Shown here: positions 27,101 through 38,429 of the stretch, one piece after another | Position numbering within the stretch: position 1 is the stretch's first letter | How the letters are laid out: each line of letters starts with the position of its first letter | From: Drosophila pseudoobscura | Taxonomy: Eukaryota > Arthropoda > Insecta > Diptera > Drosophilidae | Length of the DNA: 64,000 nucleotides | Assembly (NCBI RefSeq): GCF_009870125.1 | Contig: NC_046680.1 | Coordinates: forward strand, 4,464,001-4,528,000 | Direction: 5' to 3' | The notes under the pieces: model-generated | Told to the model about the DNA's origin: nothing | Seen by the model: the letters and a program-made list of their open reading frames with translations, nothing else | The model's database searches: none | Program-made: the position numbers and the translations under genes

Positions 27101-30100
27101 GGAAATTTACCAAGCTGAGATCATTAAATTCCACATCACGGCTGAAGACAGCTCTCTTGAACAATCCTCCCCTCCCCTACCCTACCCTGCTCCGTATGGA
27201 GTGCATATTTGTTTATTTCAGTTGTGCAATAAAATCTGGAAATGTTCCTTACGTTGTAGCTCGTTTAAACAAAATAAATACATACATTTAAAGCTTTGAA
27301 CTTTGTTTCACACCATTGGCAACACTAGTGGTTTGATAACAATGAGCTATTTATGTCGTGCATGGTTCACATGCTTACATTAAGTGTTAGTTATTCATCC
27401 TTCTTTTTTTTTAATGAACGAAATTTATGGTTATGGTTTCAGAGCTAAGCCAAGTTGAAGGTTCGTTCCAGCACAAAAGATGAATGCCAAAATTGCATGA
27501 TGCACAAAGTTTGAAGGTTACGAACAGAGGCACGCGATAATCTACGAAATGAATATTGAAAATAGAACTGCAATCAGTTGCTGCATTCCATATAAAAATG
27601 TACCCACTGTACCAAATGGAACTGATTTAGCAATTTAGCAAACAATAGAAGTCCTCGAATAATGTGAACTAGAATTGAGCTAATCCAATATTTGAAAATG
27701 TCCACACGTAATGAGAAGATGAGGGACGGACGCATTAGATAAGATAAACCAAGCTAATTAAATGTTGTTTTCCTTAAACCCCCAACAGTAACTATTTTGC
27801 TTGCTCACATGATTGAATGATTAAACTATAGAACTCTTTCTGTGGACAGACCCGAAAACATACATTAATACATAGATCATCCTTAATGTGTGGTCCTTTC
27901 GGTAATTGATAGAATCAATTGCCCTTCTTCTCGTTCTCGTAATCTGCGTGTGTTTATAATGACTATCGCTATTAGCTATAATTAGCACAATTTGTGCCCT
28001 AAGTTCCCTCTCCACAGGCGACAGGTGGAAACCGGTTCTTGGGTCTCGATTTTGTGCTCGATTTGCACGCAATCAGCTGTTTGCTCTTTAACATTCGCTG
28101 CTGACACACATTGTCAGACAGACAAATAAATAAGGAAAAACAACATTTCAGAATAAAATTAAATGCACAAAGGCCTTACCGGTTCCATCAGCTGCTTCCG
28201 ACAGTGGTTTTACTGGTTCGTTAGAATCGCTACTACCGCAACGACGCGATGGACGGGTGGGATGTGGGATGGCATTCGATTCTGCTTCTACTTGTAGTGT
28301 TTACGCACATTCTGTGTGTAGCAGTTTGAGGTCAATGGCTTCGTAGACTCACATACACACACACATATTTATGTTTGTTGCCAACTCTAAGCACATTAAG
28401 ACTTCCAAATGCACAAAATCGAGAGCTCAAGGACGACAGACAAGAGAATGGTTTTCGATTACACTAAATCAAATTTGCAGAGCCATAAAGCGACGGGAAA
28501 AAACCAAAAATCGAAGCCTAAAAAGTGTCTGTCCCACGCCCATGTCCAACCCATGGGCGGCACTCTCCCCATGCATGAGTGGATGGACTGGGGGGAGGAA
28601 AAGGCAAAGGCAAAGTCACAGGCACAGGCAATAAAACCGAAATGAGTGGTAGAGCAAAATGTCGGCGCGTGTGTAGGTTTCGTATCGCAGGGAGTGGAAT
28701 TGGTAAAACCGAAAAATCCCGAAACTGTGCTACCAACTGTGCTAAAAGCTTACCAACAGCATCACTGCTTTCGCTTTTTGCCTCCCACACTCTTTCGGCT
28801 TTTGTAAATTAAACCACGGAGGATAATGGAGGAGCCGTGGCAGAAACTATGAAGCTGTTCTTCTGCTATCTGCCCAGCTATAAGGTGTCAATATCTTTTA
28901 ACTTACAAGTGCTTACAGGGTATGTATAGTATATATTTAAGGCCAAGGTACGAAAGTGTTTACAATTTGCCTTATCGGGGTCTGTTGAGTCAGTTCCACG
29001 TACCCGCAGTGCAGCTCTCAGCATATACATATAAATACATAAAATAACATATTACTTATAGAGAGTGTGGGGCAATAAATATAAAATGATTTCAGCAGAC
29101 GTGCCCAAGTGATTTTAAATATACACTTTGTTGACCTATAAATAGATCACACACTCGATCACACTCATAGACGTAGACATTTCTTAAAGATAAATAAATA
29201 AATGAATTATTGTTAACTCATGGGGCCTCAAAGTAAAAAACAAGGCAAACAAAATATGAACTTATTTATCAGAGACCATAAGACCCGGCGATTACGCATT
29301 TGTGCTTTGCAAATATGGAAATACTGTTCAATAAACCAGCAACCAGGTCAATAAACATTAAAAATGTACAACGCTTCTTACCTGAGCGCTTTTTCAAGCG
29401 GTATTGATGGCGGAAGCTCTTCTGGAATCGTGGGGTTATTAGTTAGATTACAACCATTTTATTAAAACTCTGTGCTATCCTCATTTAAACTGTTTACATT
29501 GCGAGCTGAACGATATTTTGGGTGTACACCGTTCTGTTCTGGTGCGGGACGGTGCAGGTGAGTCTTTAAATAAACCGAATGAGCTCGCTCTCTCCCCTTG
29601 CTCTTGGCTTTTTGTCGTTTCTCTTTGCGTCGATGATTCCGTTTGCCGTTGTTTTATGAATTTTCCCCTCTGCTTTTGCTGCACAGTGGAACGTAATTGT
29701 GTTCGGCGCGTGTCATATACGGCTCTGTGCCTCTGAATTTTAATTTCACGTCAAGAGCTTTAATGCCAAATGCTGCACGAGTCGGTACTACTGATTGTAT
29801 ACAATTGCACAACACATTGGAGACTTTGGTGGAGTGTTATTATCGCAGGCTGTTTGAGAGCTGTCTGGAGAGCTGCCAGCTGAGGGTCGTTGGAGTTTCA
29901 CTGTGCGTGAGTTTCGATTTTTTCCCAGTACCACAAACTCTGGGGGAAGTACGAGTATGGCAATGGACAACAGCACCACCAAACAACGGCACAAGTTCAC
30001 CAGAAAATGTGGGGCGGTCGGAGGTCGGAGTAAACAAACGTTACAACACACACACACTCGCACACAAATGCGGACACAAAGAATACGTACAATTATGTAT

Positions 30101-30422
30101 GTATGTACATATGTACGCTGGAAACGGAATAAAAGTTTGATGTTTTTGGCACTGCTAACCGATTCGTATTTAATTATTTCATATTTAATTTAATTACTTT
30201 TATCGTTCCGGCGAGAGCTAATCACAAATTTGGTACGAAAGATTATCGAATTTTTTCTTTACAAAGCGCAAAGAAACTGAAAAATCTCGGAATTTGCATA
30301 TGTTTTCCGAACCCCTAAAGATTGACACAAAACACTTTTTATTCAAATTAGCGCACGCTTTTCGCTTTGTTTTAAAAAATTGTACAAAATAGCGCTCTAA
30401 CGACACGTTCAACTCGGGGAAG
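20583..30422. other. Long largely non-coding region upstream of CG3409
   Basis: No conserved coding exon was found. On minus I see isolated good splice signals: donors at 24252 (CAAG then GTGAGT), 28180 (ACCG then GTAAGG) and 29382 (CAG then GTAAG), and acceptors at 29422 and 21052 (tract ending CCTCTCCTTGCAG). One 40-base interval, 29421-29382, has both. These fit 5' UTR exons of CG3409 transcribed leftwards from about 30.4 kb. Pyrimidine-rich, CA-rich and CAT-rich simple sequence is abundant; short open frames appear random. Confidence 0.4.
24065..24139. repeat. (CAT)n trinucleotide repeat
   Basis: About 13 near-perfect CAT units, followed by degenerate CAC/CAT/CGT triplets. Non-coding context. 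Confidence 0.9.
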
Positions 30423-30432
30423 CAGTGTGACC
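30423..30432 (-). promoter_or_regulatory. Motif 1 (M1BP site) GGTCACACTG
   Basis: Perfect copy of the Drosophila core-promoter Motif 1 on the minus strand. It is a candidate distal promoter firing leftwards into the run of minus-strand splice signals that ends at CG3409. An ATATACCG repeat cluster starts about 20 bases upstream of it; this pairing is common beside Motif 1 promoters (from memory). Confidence 0.5.
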
Positions 30433-30450
30433 GCGGACTCATCGAGAAAA

Positions 30451-30520
30451 TATACCGTCCGACCCTCAGAAATATACCGAATATACGGTCTCATTTTAAA
30501 AATATACCGTAAATATACTG
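30451..30520. repeat. ATATACCG repeat cluster, copy A
   Basis: Four ATATACCG/ATATACGG/ATATACTG units. The 26 bases at 30484-30509 recur without mismatch at 30793-30818, so this is a dispersed repeat rather than local slippage. Confidence 0.75.
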
Positions 30521-30769
30521 ACGAGTTCAAGTTATTTTTACATATTCCTCGATTTTGATCTTCCGTGGAATATTACTATATATATAGCACATTTAGCCAT
30601 GCCCACATAATTTTATACGATTGACAAATCAATTCTGTACATGATTGGCCTATTCGAAATACTTGCATTTATTGGATTTTTATATAACATTGAAAATTAA
30701 ATTAATTATTGACAAAAATACCATTTAGCACTAAAAAACACCACATGGGAGCGCCGCGAAAACCAGTTT

Positions 30770-30822
30770 CTACAGTATGACCTTCAGAACAATACGGTCT
30801 CATTTTAAAAATATACCGGAAT
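30770..30822. repeat. ATATACCG repeat cluster, copy B
   Basis: Shares a perfect 26-base segment with copy A, plus the preceding TTCAGAA-type flank. It abuts the left side of the MITE at 30848. Confidence 0.75.
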
Positions 30823-30847
30823 TATTCGAATATTACTAGCTAGATAG

Positions 30848-31330
30848 TAGTGTTGGGTAAACATTGCTCATTTTGGTGAACATGTTCACTTGTTCTTTTT
30901 TAGTAAGTGACTCATATTGCTCAGTTGCTCACTTGCTCAGTTGCTGACTTGCTCTCTCAGTTGTTCACTATTCATGCACAGATGGTTCCAAATTTCACTA
31001 TACTTTCGAATTAGCGACACAGTGAATTTTTCAAAAGAGTAAACAGCTTTGCCGGTAATAGTGTGAAAAAAGTGTGAAGTAAACGCAAATATGAGCAAAG
31101 CTGCCAGATCGCAAAATGCCATTTGAGGAGCAAAATTGCGCAAAAAGTGAGTAGAGAACAAGTGAGTAAAAATGAACAAGTGAGTAAAAATGAACAAGTG
31201 AGTAAAAATGAACAAGTGAACAACAAAGAACAAGTTAGCAAAAAAGAACAACTTGGAAGGAACATGTTCAGTTGCTCACTTAAGTGAACAACTCTTTTTT
31301 GTTCACTCACTCATGAGCAACACAACAGTA
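30848..31330. mobile_element. hAT-like MITE, 483 bp, with 8-bp target duplication
   Basis: The interval is bracketed by a perfect 8-base direct repeat, CTAGATAG, at 30840-30847 and 31331-31338. Its ends are inverted: TAGTGTTGGG at the left and the complement of TACTGTTGTG at the right, followed on both sides by a TTGCTCA stretch and further imperfect pairing through GTGAACA/GTTCAC words. An 8-bp duplication with TAGNGTTG-type ends points to the hAT superfamily. No transposase frame is present, so it is non-autonomous. Confidence 0.75.
31156..31209. repeat. 18-bp tandem repeat inside the MITE
   Basis: Three perfect 18-base copies of GAACAAGTGAGTAAAAAT at 31156, 31174 and 31192, with degenerate copies on each side. 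It explains an apparent HLFIFT peptide repeat on the minus strand, which is not a gene. Confidence 0.95.
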
Positions 31331-31559
31331 CTAGATAGATCTTTCAGCACTCATAATTTTATCCAATTTATTAATCTATTTTCTACTTGACTGCTTTATT
31401 TTAAATACTTGCTTTTATTCGATTATGCCTATGTTTCCCCAACTCAATTTGACACATTTGCTCTGCCAAATTTGGGCAGCAGCATTTGGTGGTGAAGGAG
31501 TTTAAGGCTAAGAAGAAGAATAGGCCCCCCATAAATCACCCAAATCAATCCAACATCTA

Positions 31560-33960
31560 CATCATCCCATCCAAACTAACTTCCCTCTTATTAACTTACT
31601 AAAATTTTAGAGGCTTGCGCTCAGCATCCTTTTCCGGGATAGTGTTGCATTTGCTTCCCACGTTATTGTGTTTACTGAAACCTGGTTAAAGCCGGACATT
31701 CTAGGTTCCAAGGTTTTGGCAGGTCGGTACACAACTTTTAGAAAGAACCGTTCGTCTCGACGTGCAGGAGGGGTCTAATTGCGGTGGACTCTTACTTCAC
31801 GTCAGAACACTTCACAGTCCAAGTTCAACAGGAACTGGAATTCCTGTGTGTAAAACTGATTCTTCCCGCTTTCGCTATATTCATTACTTGCTCGTAAATC
31901 CCACCTTCTTCGGATATCTCAATTTACGAGCAGCACTTGTCCGCTTTAACCGCTGTTTCTTCTTCGCTATCAGATAAATATCACATTATAGTTCTTGGGG
32001 ACTTCAACTTGCCAGGAATTGTTTGGTATTTGGTAAACGAGTCTAGTATCGTAGTGCCCATGTCACGACATGACTTTGTTGACGGCTGGCTTGACCTGTC
32101 CCTGTCTCAAGTCAATCATGTGAACAATTCCTTGGGTCGATTGCTTGGTCTGTGCTTTGTCTCGAAATCCAATTAAAGTGTTGTTAACCCGAGCCCTTCC
32201 GCTCACTATACCTGAAGACGTCTACCATCCTACTTTCGAAGTGTCGCTAGATTTAGGACCAACTGTATTGTATCGGTCGAGAAGGCTACCTGAACGTGTC
32301 CGCTGCTTTCGTAAATCCGAGTTTGCGAAGCTTAATAACCTCATTAGGGATTTTGATTGGTCCGCTTTGTACTTGTGCACTGACGTCATAAAAGGCACAA
32401 CCATTTTTTACAATGCTCTTGGCACGTTTTTTAATTCTTGTGTCCCGCTTTCTTGTCTGATTAGAGTTGGAAAACCCCCTTGGTTTACCAAAGAATTATC
32501 CTGTCTAAGAACTTAAAATCAATACTTTATACAAAATTTCAAGAAGTTGGTTCTTCTACTTTTCACTTTTGCTCAGTCAAACTTTTCAGTTCTTAATGCT
32601 CAATGCTATAAGAACTACCTATCTCGATGCAGGATACGTTTTTCTCAGGACCCCAAACAGTTCAACCTCCGCACACCTTTCGTAATGCGTCGGCAAATAA
32701 TGATCAGGCAATTGCCGATCTTTTTGCACAATTCTTCCAAACCACCTATCCTGAGGAAAGCTACTCTAGTCATCCGTACCCATACAGTTAGCCGAGGTCG
32801 AACGGCATTTTCAGTCCCTTGTTAAATGAATGTTCTTTACTTCATGATCTTCGACTAGTTAAGCCGGTGTTTTCACCGGGTCCAGACGGGGTCCCAGGTT
32901 GTGTACTCAGGTACTGCGCCGAGGCTCTGTGTGGACCATTGCTTAAACTATTCACCCTGTCCATTGATTCCTCTTGCTTCCCCCCAATCTGGAAGGAATC
33001 GTTTATAATTCCTCTCCATAAAAAAGGTAGGAAGTCTGATGCAAAAAACTATAGAGGTATAGCAAAGTTATCCGCTATTCCCAAAATGTTTGAGAAGGTT
33101 TTAATTCCGCACTTGCAACATCTCTGCAAGTCACTTATATCTCCAACTCAGCATGGATTTATAAGGCGGCGATCAACCACCACGAACTTGTTAGAGTTTA
33201 CCTCTTTCATTATTAAAGGCTTTCAAGGTAACTTACAGACGGATTTTATTTACACCGACTTTAGTAAAGCATTCGAATCTGTAAACCATTCCCTTCTGGC
33301 GCATAAACATGATCTTTTAGGGTTTCCACCCAACCTCCTGAGATGGATTTCTATCTACCTTTGTTCCAGGGGTCAAAGAGTCCTCTAAAAAAGCACCCTC
33401 TCTTCATCAGTCAGGGAAGTACCAAACGGCAGCTTTTTGGGCCCTTTACTCTCCACAGTCTATATTAATGACTTGCATTCGGAATTAACATACTCTCGAG
33501 TAGTCATGCATGATGCTAAACTCTGTGTCCAGTATAAGTTTATAACGAGCTAGTCAAAGGAATTTGACGACCCCTATATAAAAAGAATCTCTATACCTTG
33601 CTAGTTCGTCCGATCTTGGAATACGGCTCCTGTGTACAAAGTACCGTTAAGGGACTGTTAAGAATCAGTCTAGAAAAACTTCCTACTTTTTGCTCTGTGG
33701 GGCATTCACTGGGATGCGGGTGTGAGAATGCCATGTTGCTCTGGTAGATTACTAATAGTAAACCACCCATCCTTAGTTAATCGTAGAAAAAAGCTTGGTG
33801 TGATATTTAAGCTCACCTTATCAAGGGTGACGTAGATAGCCCTGATCTGTTGAGCCGCATAAACTTCACGATTGCTAGTAGTAGTAGTAACCGTTTAGGG
33901 TCTTATGTTTGGATTATAATTCCCTTTAACATATTATATCCACCTCTTATTCGCTTCCTC
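31560..33960 (+). mobile_element. Decayed non-LTR retrotransposon, ORF2 remnants
   Basis: Fragments in shifting frames give, in order, an APE-type endonuclease (TETWLKPDI near 31675, GDFNLPGI near 31999) and a reverse transcriptase (PGPDGVPGCVLRYC near 32880, IPLHKKGRKSDAKNYRGI near 33010, YTDFSKAFESVNH near 33250). The C-terminal LVRPILEYGS segment is near 33600, and further family-like text continues to about 33870. Frameshifts and stops break it throughout. The region of the catalytic YADD box near 33505 reads VVMHDAKLC, about two residues short and without the Asp pair, so it is dead. The clade (jockey, LOA or CR1-like) is not resolved. The 3' end is uncertain; no poly(A) tail is seen. 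Confidence 0.85.
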
Positions 33961-35029
33961 TTATTAGTTGTAGTTGTCAAAACGTCCAAATAAAAAGGTT
34001 TAAGCAAAAAGGTACAAGAAAATAATCGGCCACGGGCGTTTAGTGTGATTGTTATTTCAAACATCCAATTTCAACATCCAGTACACAACTTTAACGGTGT
34101 AAAAAAAGATTTTAATCATAGAATACATAGAAGACACCACTCTTCCTAATCAGCGATATTTTCTTTTTCAATAAAGAAAAAGATGGTAAATCGGACAGCC
34201 TACATTTTTGCAACCATTGGCATATTCTTATAAATATTTTTAAATATTTTCTATTCACAGAACCCATCGTATATTATGCCCTATTATGCCTGGCATAAGG
34301 GCTATTCCTTTTGGAATATAATTGAACTTCCTTCATCCATTTTCTTTTCCTTTGTTTCTCCATAGCTCTCCGCTTTATATCTCCTTTTTTGTTTTTATCG
34401 GTATCCAATTTATCATTGACCCACAATGATAGAAACAAACACTTTTATCAAGAGTTCTAGGACTTCGTGTCTATGAGAAGCGCATGAACTAGAAACTTCA
34501 AACCATTCCATATCAAGCTTAACACATTTTACAACATTATTTAGCTGCATTCAAAAGTGCCACGATCAGCAAACATTTTAATTCCGGCCAAATTGGTTAT
34601 CATGTCATCATGTCCTTGCGGATTGATGTGCTACTCCGTTTCATGTTTCAAGAAGTTATTTCTAACACTATTGAACATATGTAAATAATCGTACACGAAT
34701 TGAGGGACTGGCTGATCGAGCAATCTTTCATTGTCTTTGAATTTACCATTGGCTGATCTCTAACTATAGCACGGACATTTAAGCCTATTGTTTTGTAATA
34801 CTTAACTGCCTGACCAATGGCTTGGGTGCAATGGTGTGTAACAATGATCTGCTAATAAGGAATTAACGATAAATAAAAGAGAGGAGGAATGAAAAGAAAT
34901 TAACAGTTTGTTAGGTGAAGTTTAGCTGAAGTTTAAGGTTTGTTCAGGGCATAAGGTATGAGGGAGTTAAAATTGTGGCATACATGCTGGGAATAATTTG
35001 ACCTAATAACTTGGCCGAAAAGTACGGGT
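33961..35029. other. AT-rich non-coding DNA in transposon island
   Basis: No gene or clear repeat end recognised; probably further degraded transposon or intergenic DNA. Confidence 0.4.
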
Positions 35030-35360
35030 AGATCTAGATGGAACGACAAGGCCAATCTGACCCATTAGGGTTTTGGAGTCAACAATTCCGAGAAGGAGCT
35101 TGTGCACGAACATTACATTCTGCGATGGTGCAACGACGGCAGGTCAATTAGATTTAGCCAAGACCGGTAGGGTGGCAAGATTCTAACCGAGTCCCAGTTA
35201 AAGTTACGAAGGGTAAAAATTCAAAATTGCTTTTGCACGGATTCAATAGCAACCTGCTGCTCTTTATACTGCGGACTCCACCCACAAAAACAATATTCCA
35301 ATATCGGACGTAACCTGTGTGTTAGAGAGAGACAGAGCGAGAGAATGAAATTGATTTCTT
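35030..35360 (-). mobile_element. 3' fragment of a second non-LTR element, inverted
   Basis: Read on minus, RPILEYCFCGWSPQY and SVQKQF at 35320-35221 match the region just after the reverse transcriptase domain, where the plus-strand element nearby reads LVRPILEYGS. Downstream, beyond a stop, NFNWDSVRILPPYRSWL and LIDLPSLHHRR continue the typical C-terminal family text. It is inverted relative to the 31.6-34 kb element and too diverged to be its simple duplication. Confidence 0.7.
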
Positions 35361-36704
35361 GATTCTGGCTTAAGCAAGAGCTATGAGCTCTGTAAGGAGG
35401 ACTATTGATAGGAGTATTTTTCCTCAGCGGAAATACCATCTCTCCGGTCTACTGACCATGGCTCGGTCAACGCTGGGCACAATTCGATTTTTGGTTTGAT
35501 GATCATCTCATCAAAAATGGGTGCCCAATTTCTGTGACTCTCATCCATTTTTTGTACAAGTTTCTTCAACCTTTCAATGCCTTGAGCCTCGGAGCGGCAG
35601 CGAAACTCTACTTTGTTTTACTCCATGAGCCCTGCTCTCGGTCGTTGGCATAAGTTGAGAAATTTCTTTCTCTAGATCATTTATTTTTCGCGTTGGACAG
35701 TTAATGTGTGTAATTGCTGAGCGAATTCTCAAAAAATGGCCTAAATTAAAAAAATTTAAATTAATTTAATAAGTAATTTAGTTTAATTTAATTGCCGACC
35801 TGGCAAAATCCCGTGATGGCTCGAGTAACTGCAGAGCACTGTGCTCTGCTGAGTCTATACAGCTCTGCCGACTGCTTCTTCCATCGATATAGCCATACCG
35901 ATCTCGAGACCTTACAGGAGATGGTTTGCTGCCACCTCCCGAGGCAGAGTCAGGGATGACAAACATTTCCTCAATTCTAAAATATCCTCTTCCCAGGGTA
36001 TGCAGACAAATTGAATGTTGCCGCAACCCTTGCGAATGATTTGGGGCTCACTGTTGCCTTCCGGTTCAGAGAGAGCGAAAAAAAGAGCCATAACCGATTT
36101 TAAGAGAGCGAGAGAGCCAAGAACTCTCAATTAGAGCGAAAATAACAAAGCCTGGGTATGAAATTTTTCCTTACCCTTTGTTCTTAAATATCCCTTTGAT
36201 CAAATATACCATTATATACCGATATACCGTAAATATACCGTCGGCTCAATTTTGACCTCAAAAAATAGTTCAACTCGGGAGAAGAGGAACAAGTCGGAGC
36301 TCCAATGAGGACGGTAATGTCAGCGAATGGTATAACTATATTATGTAGTACGAGTTCTGTCATTTGACTGTCTAGTTGGCGATCAGTAGACTCGGTGAAA
36401 CGTCTAATAATAGTCGAATTTAATTTCTCGTATTTATTGGCTTGACGCTGGACGTCTGCTAACATTTACATATATTCTCATATCTATAGCTTACATATGT
36501 ATTCAGACCATTCAATAGTTAAGGAAATGTCTGCAACTTTAGAACCTAATTTCTTTGGTGTTAGTTTAGATACACATGCCTATAGGCCGTATGTGCAACA
36601 GCTTTCATTAGCAATCAATCAATAATCCAGCAATAAATCCATCCAGTATACAGACAGTATAAGCTATGTTGTTTTATGGCACATCCTGTCCAGTGGTGGA
36701 TACT
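35361..36704. other. Non-coding remainder of the transposon island
   Basis: No coding exon recognised. Low-complexity AT at 35745-35795 and one 33-base dispersed repeat at 36206-36238 (listed separately). The right end should contain the Zip42C.1 3' UTR. Confidence 0.4.
36206..36238 (+). repeat. Dispersed ATATACCG repeat, copy C
   Basis: These 33 bases match 31 of 33 in the inverted copy at 61992-62024, which lies 25.8 kb away beyond two ZIP genes and the thioredoxin gene. Confidence 0.85.
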
Positions 36705-37983
36705 CTAGAAACACGCCAGGCTGTCGTCGCCCTCCGCTTCGTCAGCTGGAAAACAGAACGGAAGCCAGAAATCAATACTCACATTGTATCTGCACCTAGC
36801 CAGAGCATAGTCCCACTAATACGAAACACGAGCCCCCTAATACCCCCAAGACCCGCGTCAATCAATTGCCGTTGCGGAGTCCCTCGCGATAAGGGGCTCC
36901 CCAGCTGTCGCCCGCTTATCACTTACACAGTATTTGCAGTCCGAACATCAGGGCGAAACCGGCCAGAGCGGCAATGTAGGCACGCCAGCCGGCATGGTTC
37001 TCGGTGAGGATCTCGCAGAAGACCACATAGAGAAGGGTACCCGAGGCGATCCCCTGCAGTATGCCCGAGGGGACGCTGGGCTGATTCGGCTCCACATTCT
37101 GACTAATGCCAATGCCCACCCCAATCCCGATGGGCGTGACAATCGAGAAGGTTATCAGATAAATTATGGCGAGGGAGCTGCGGGTGCGGGCTACCAGCAG
37201 CTCCATACCCACGCAGAAGGCCAGCACCAGCTTGTGAGCAGCCACCGCCGCGAACATGAACCATACAGTGCTGACGGTGCTCTCTAGTCCAATGGCCATG
37301 CCCTCGAAGAGCTCGTGGAGGGAAAGCGCTAAGATAATCCCCAGTCCGCGCATAGAGGAGCCAGCGCTGTCCTTGCCGGCCACCACAGGCATGTGCGAGT
37401 GGCCAATGTGATCCTTGGGCTGCTCTTCCTGTAGGGTCTTTGGCTCCTCTGGCGTGGCATTCGTCTCGACTCCTTTGCAAACCAGAATACTGTGGCGAAT
37501 GCTGTGTCCCCGCTCGAAGGCACAACTAGCCACCGACTCCTTCCGGCTGAGCTTCTTCTGGTGTCGATGCACGAAGGCGTTCATCAGCTCATCCAGGGCG
37601 TACATCAGAAAGAAGCCCGTGCAAAGCAGCATTTCCGGCAGAGCGAATGGAGTGTTGGCGAGAACTCCGCAGGATTGCAGTTTCTCCACCACCTCAATCA
37701 CCTCCGGCAGCATGTGCAGGAATGTGGTGCAGATCAGAACGCCCCCGCCGAAGAAGAGCAGGCACCGCACCGCCGTTGATGAGCGGGTTTCCTCGGGGCT
37801 CTTCTTGGTCCACTCGAGGCAGCGATCCAGCATGTAGGGCAGGCTGCCGCAGATCACGGTAATCACAATGAGAACCACCATAGCCACCACCTTGGCTACC
37901 ATCAACCCGTGTCGGTCAACGAGCGGCGAGGCCGTTCTGCCCATGGCGATACCAGACTCTTCCATCGACGCCAAACCGTTCAT
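36705..37983 (-). CDS. Zip42C.1: ZIP-family zinc transporter Zip42C.1
   Basis: SLC39 (ZIP) transporter moving zinc into the cytosol; its fly counterpart acts in midgut dietary zinc uptake. Two exons: 37983-36927 and 36745-36705. The last codes only SDEAEGDDSLACF after the split Ser codon. Eight helices are visible; helix 4 has LSLHELFEGMAIGLE with metal-site His and Glu, helix 5 has AAHK, and the loop between helices 3 and 4 has HIGHSHMP. ATG 37983 (context GGAAACATG, close to the fly consensus) gives 365 residues. The longer ATG at 38007 would leave a 5' UTR of only about 5 bases behind the predicted initiator. Reading through the donor gives a false end at 36919. The tandem partner is Zip42C.2, 447 bases away. 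Confidence 0.93.
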
Positions 37984-38008
37984 GTTTCCGTAGCGAAATG
38001 CGAGCATA

Positions 38009-38014
38009 GACTGA
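38009..38014 (-). promoter_or_regulatory. Initiator TCAGTC of Zip42C.1
   Basis: Initiator-like TCAGTC, about 35 bases downstream of the TATA box at 38047-38042. Together they place transcription start near 38012. Confidence 0.5.
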
Positions 38015-38041
38015 GTGAAAACCGGGGGCCAAGCCCAGCCA

Positions 38042-38047
38042 CTTATA
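38042..38047 (-). promoter_or_regulatory. TATA box of Zip42C.1
   Basis: GTATAAGT on minus, 35 bases upstream of the initiator. GATA-type words lie further upstream, including AGATAAA near 38165 and AAGATAAGC near 38275, as expected for midgut GATA-factor control (inference). Confidence 0.6.
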
Positions 38048-38429
38048 CTCCTATTCTCCCTATCGTACTGTCATAAATCAGTAGCACTGATGGAAATCTG
38101 ATTGCTGATTGATATGAAGAGTCAGACCCCCCAGACCCGCTTCAGACCAAAAATGGTAATATTTATCTTGTAGACAGGTGACTTTACCTTCTTAGCCCGC
38201 GATCCCTTTGATGTTTGCATAAAAAACAGTTGCATAAAATATGGGAATCTCGGATCTATTGGCTGTTTTGGCTTATCTTCGATATGATTGATAGATTCTC
38301 AGTTTCGTTTGTCATAAATTATTCTAAATATATAACAGATAACTAGCGGTGTGGAGTATCTTAGCTTCGATTCATCAATAAGTCTAAAATTGATCAGCCA
38401 GGAGAGGCAATCTGAAGCCCCGACAGCCG

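Noticed and set aside
26769-27299. 176-codon plus-strand frame rich in Ser, Pro and Leu
   Set aside because: Pyrimidine-rich low-complexity DNA; no conserved motif and no splice or promoter context.
31156-31209. CRISPR-like array
   Set aside because: Repeats are directly adjacent without spacers, in a eukaryotic genome.
30937-31310. Minus-strand frame with repeating HLFIFT peptides
   Set aside because: Produced by the 18-base tandem repeat inside the MITE.
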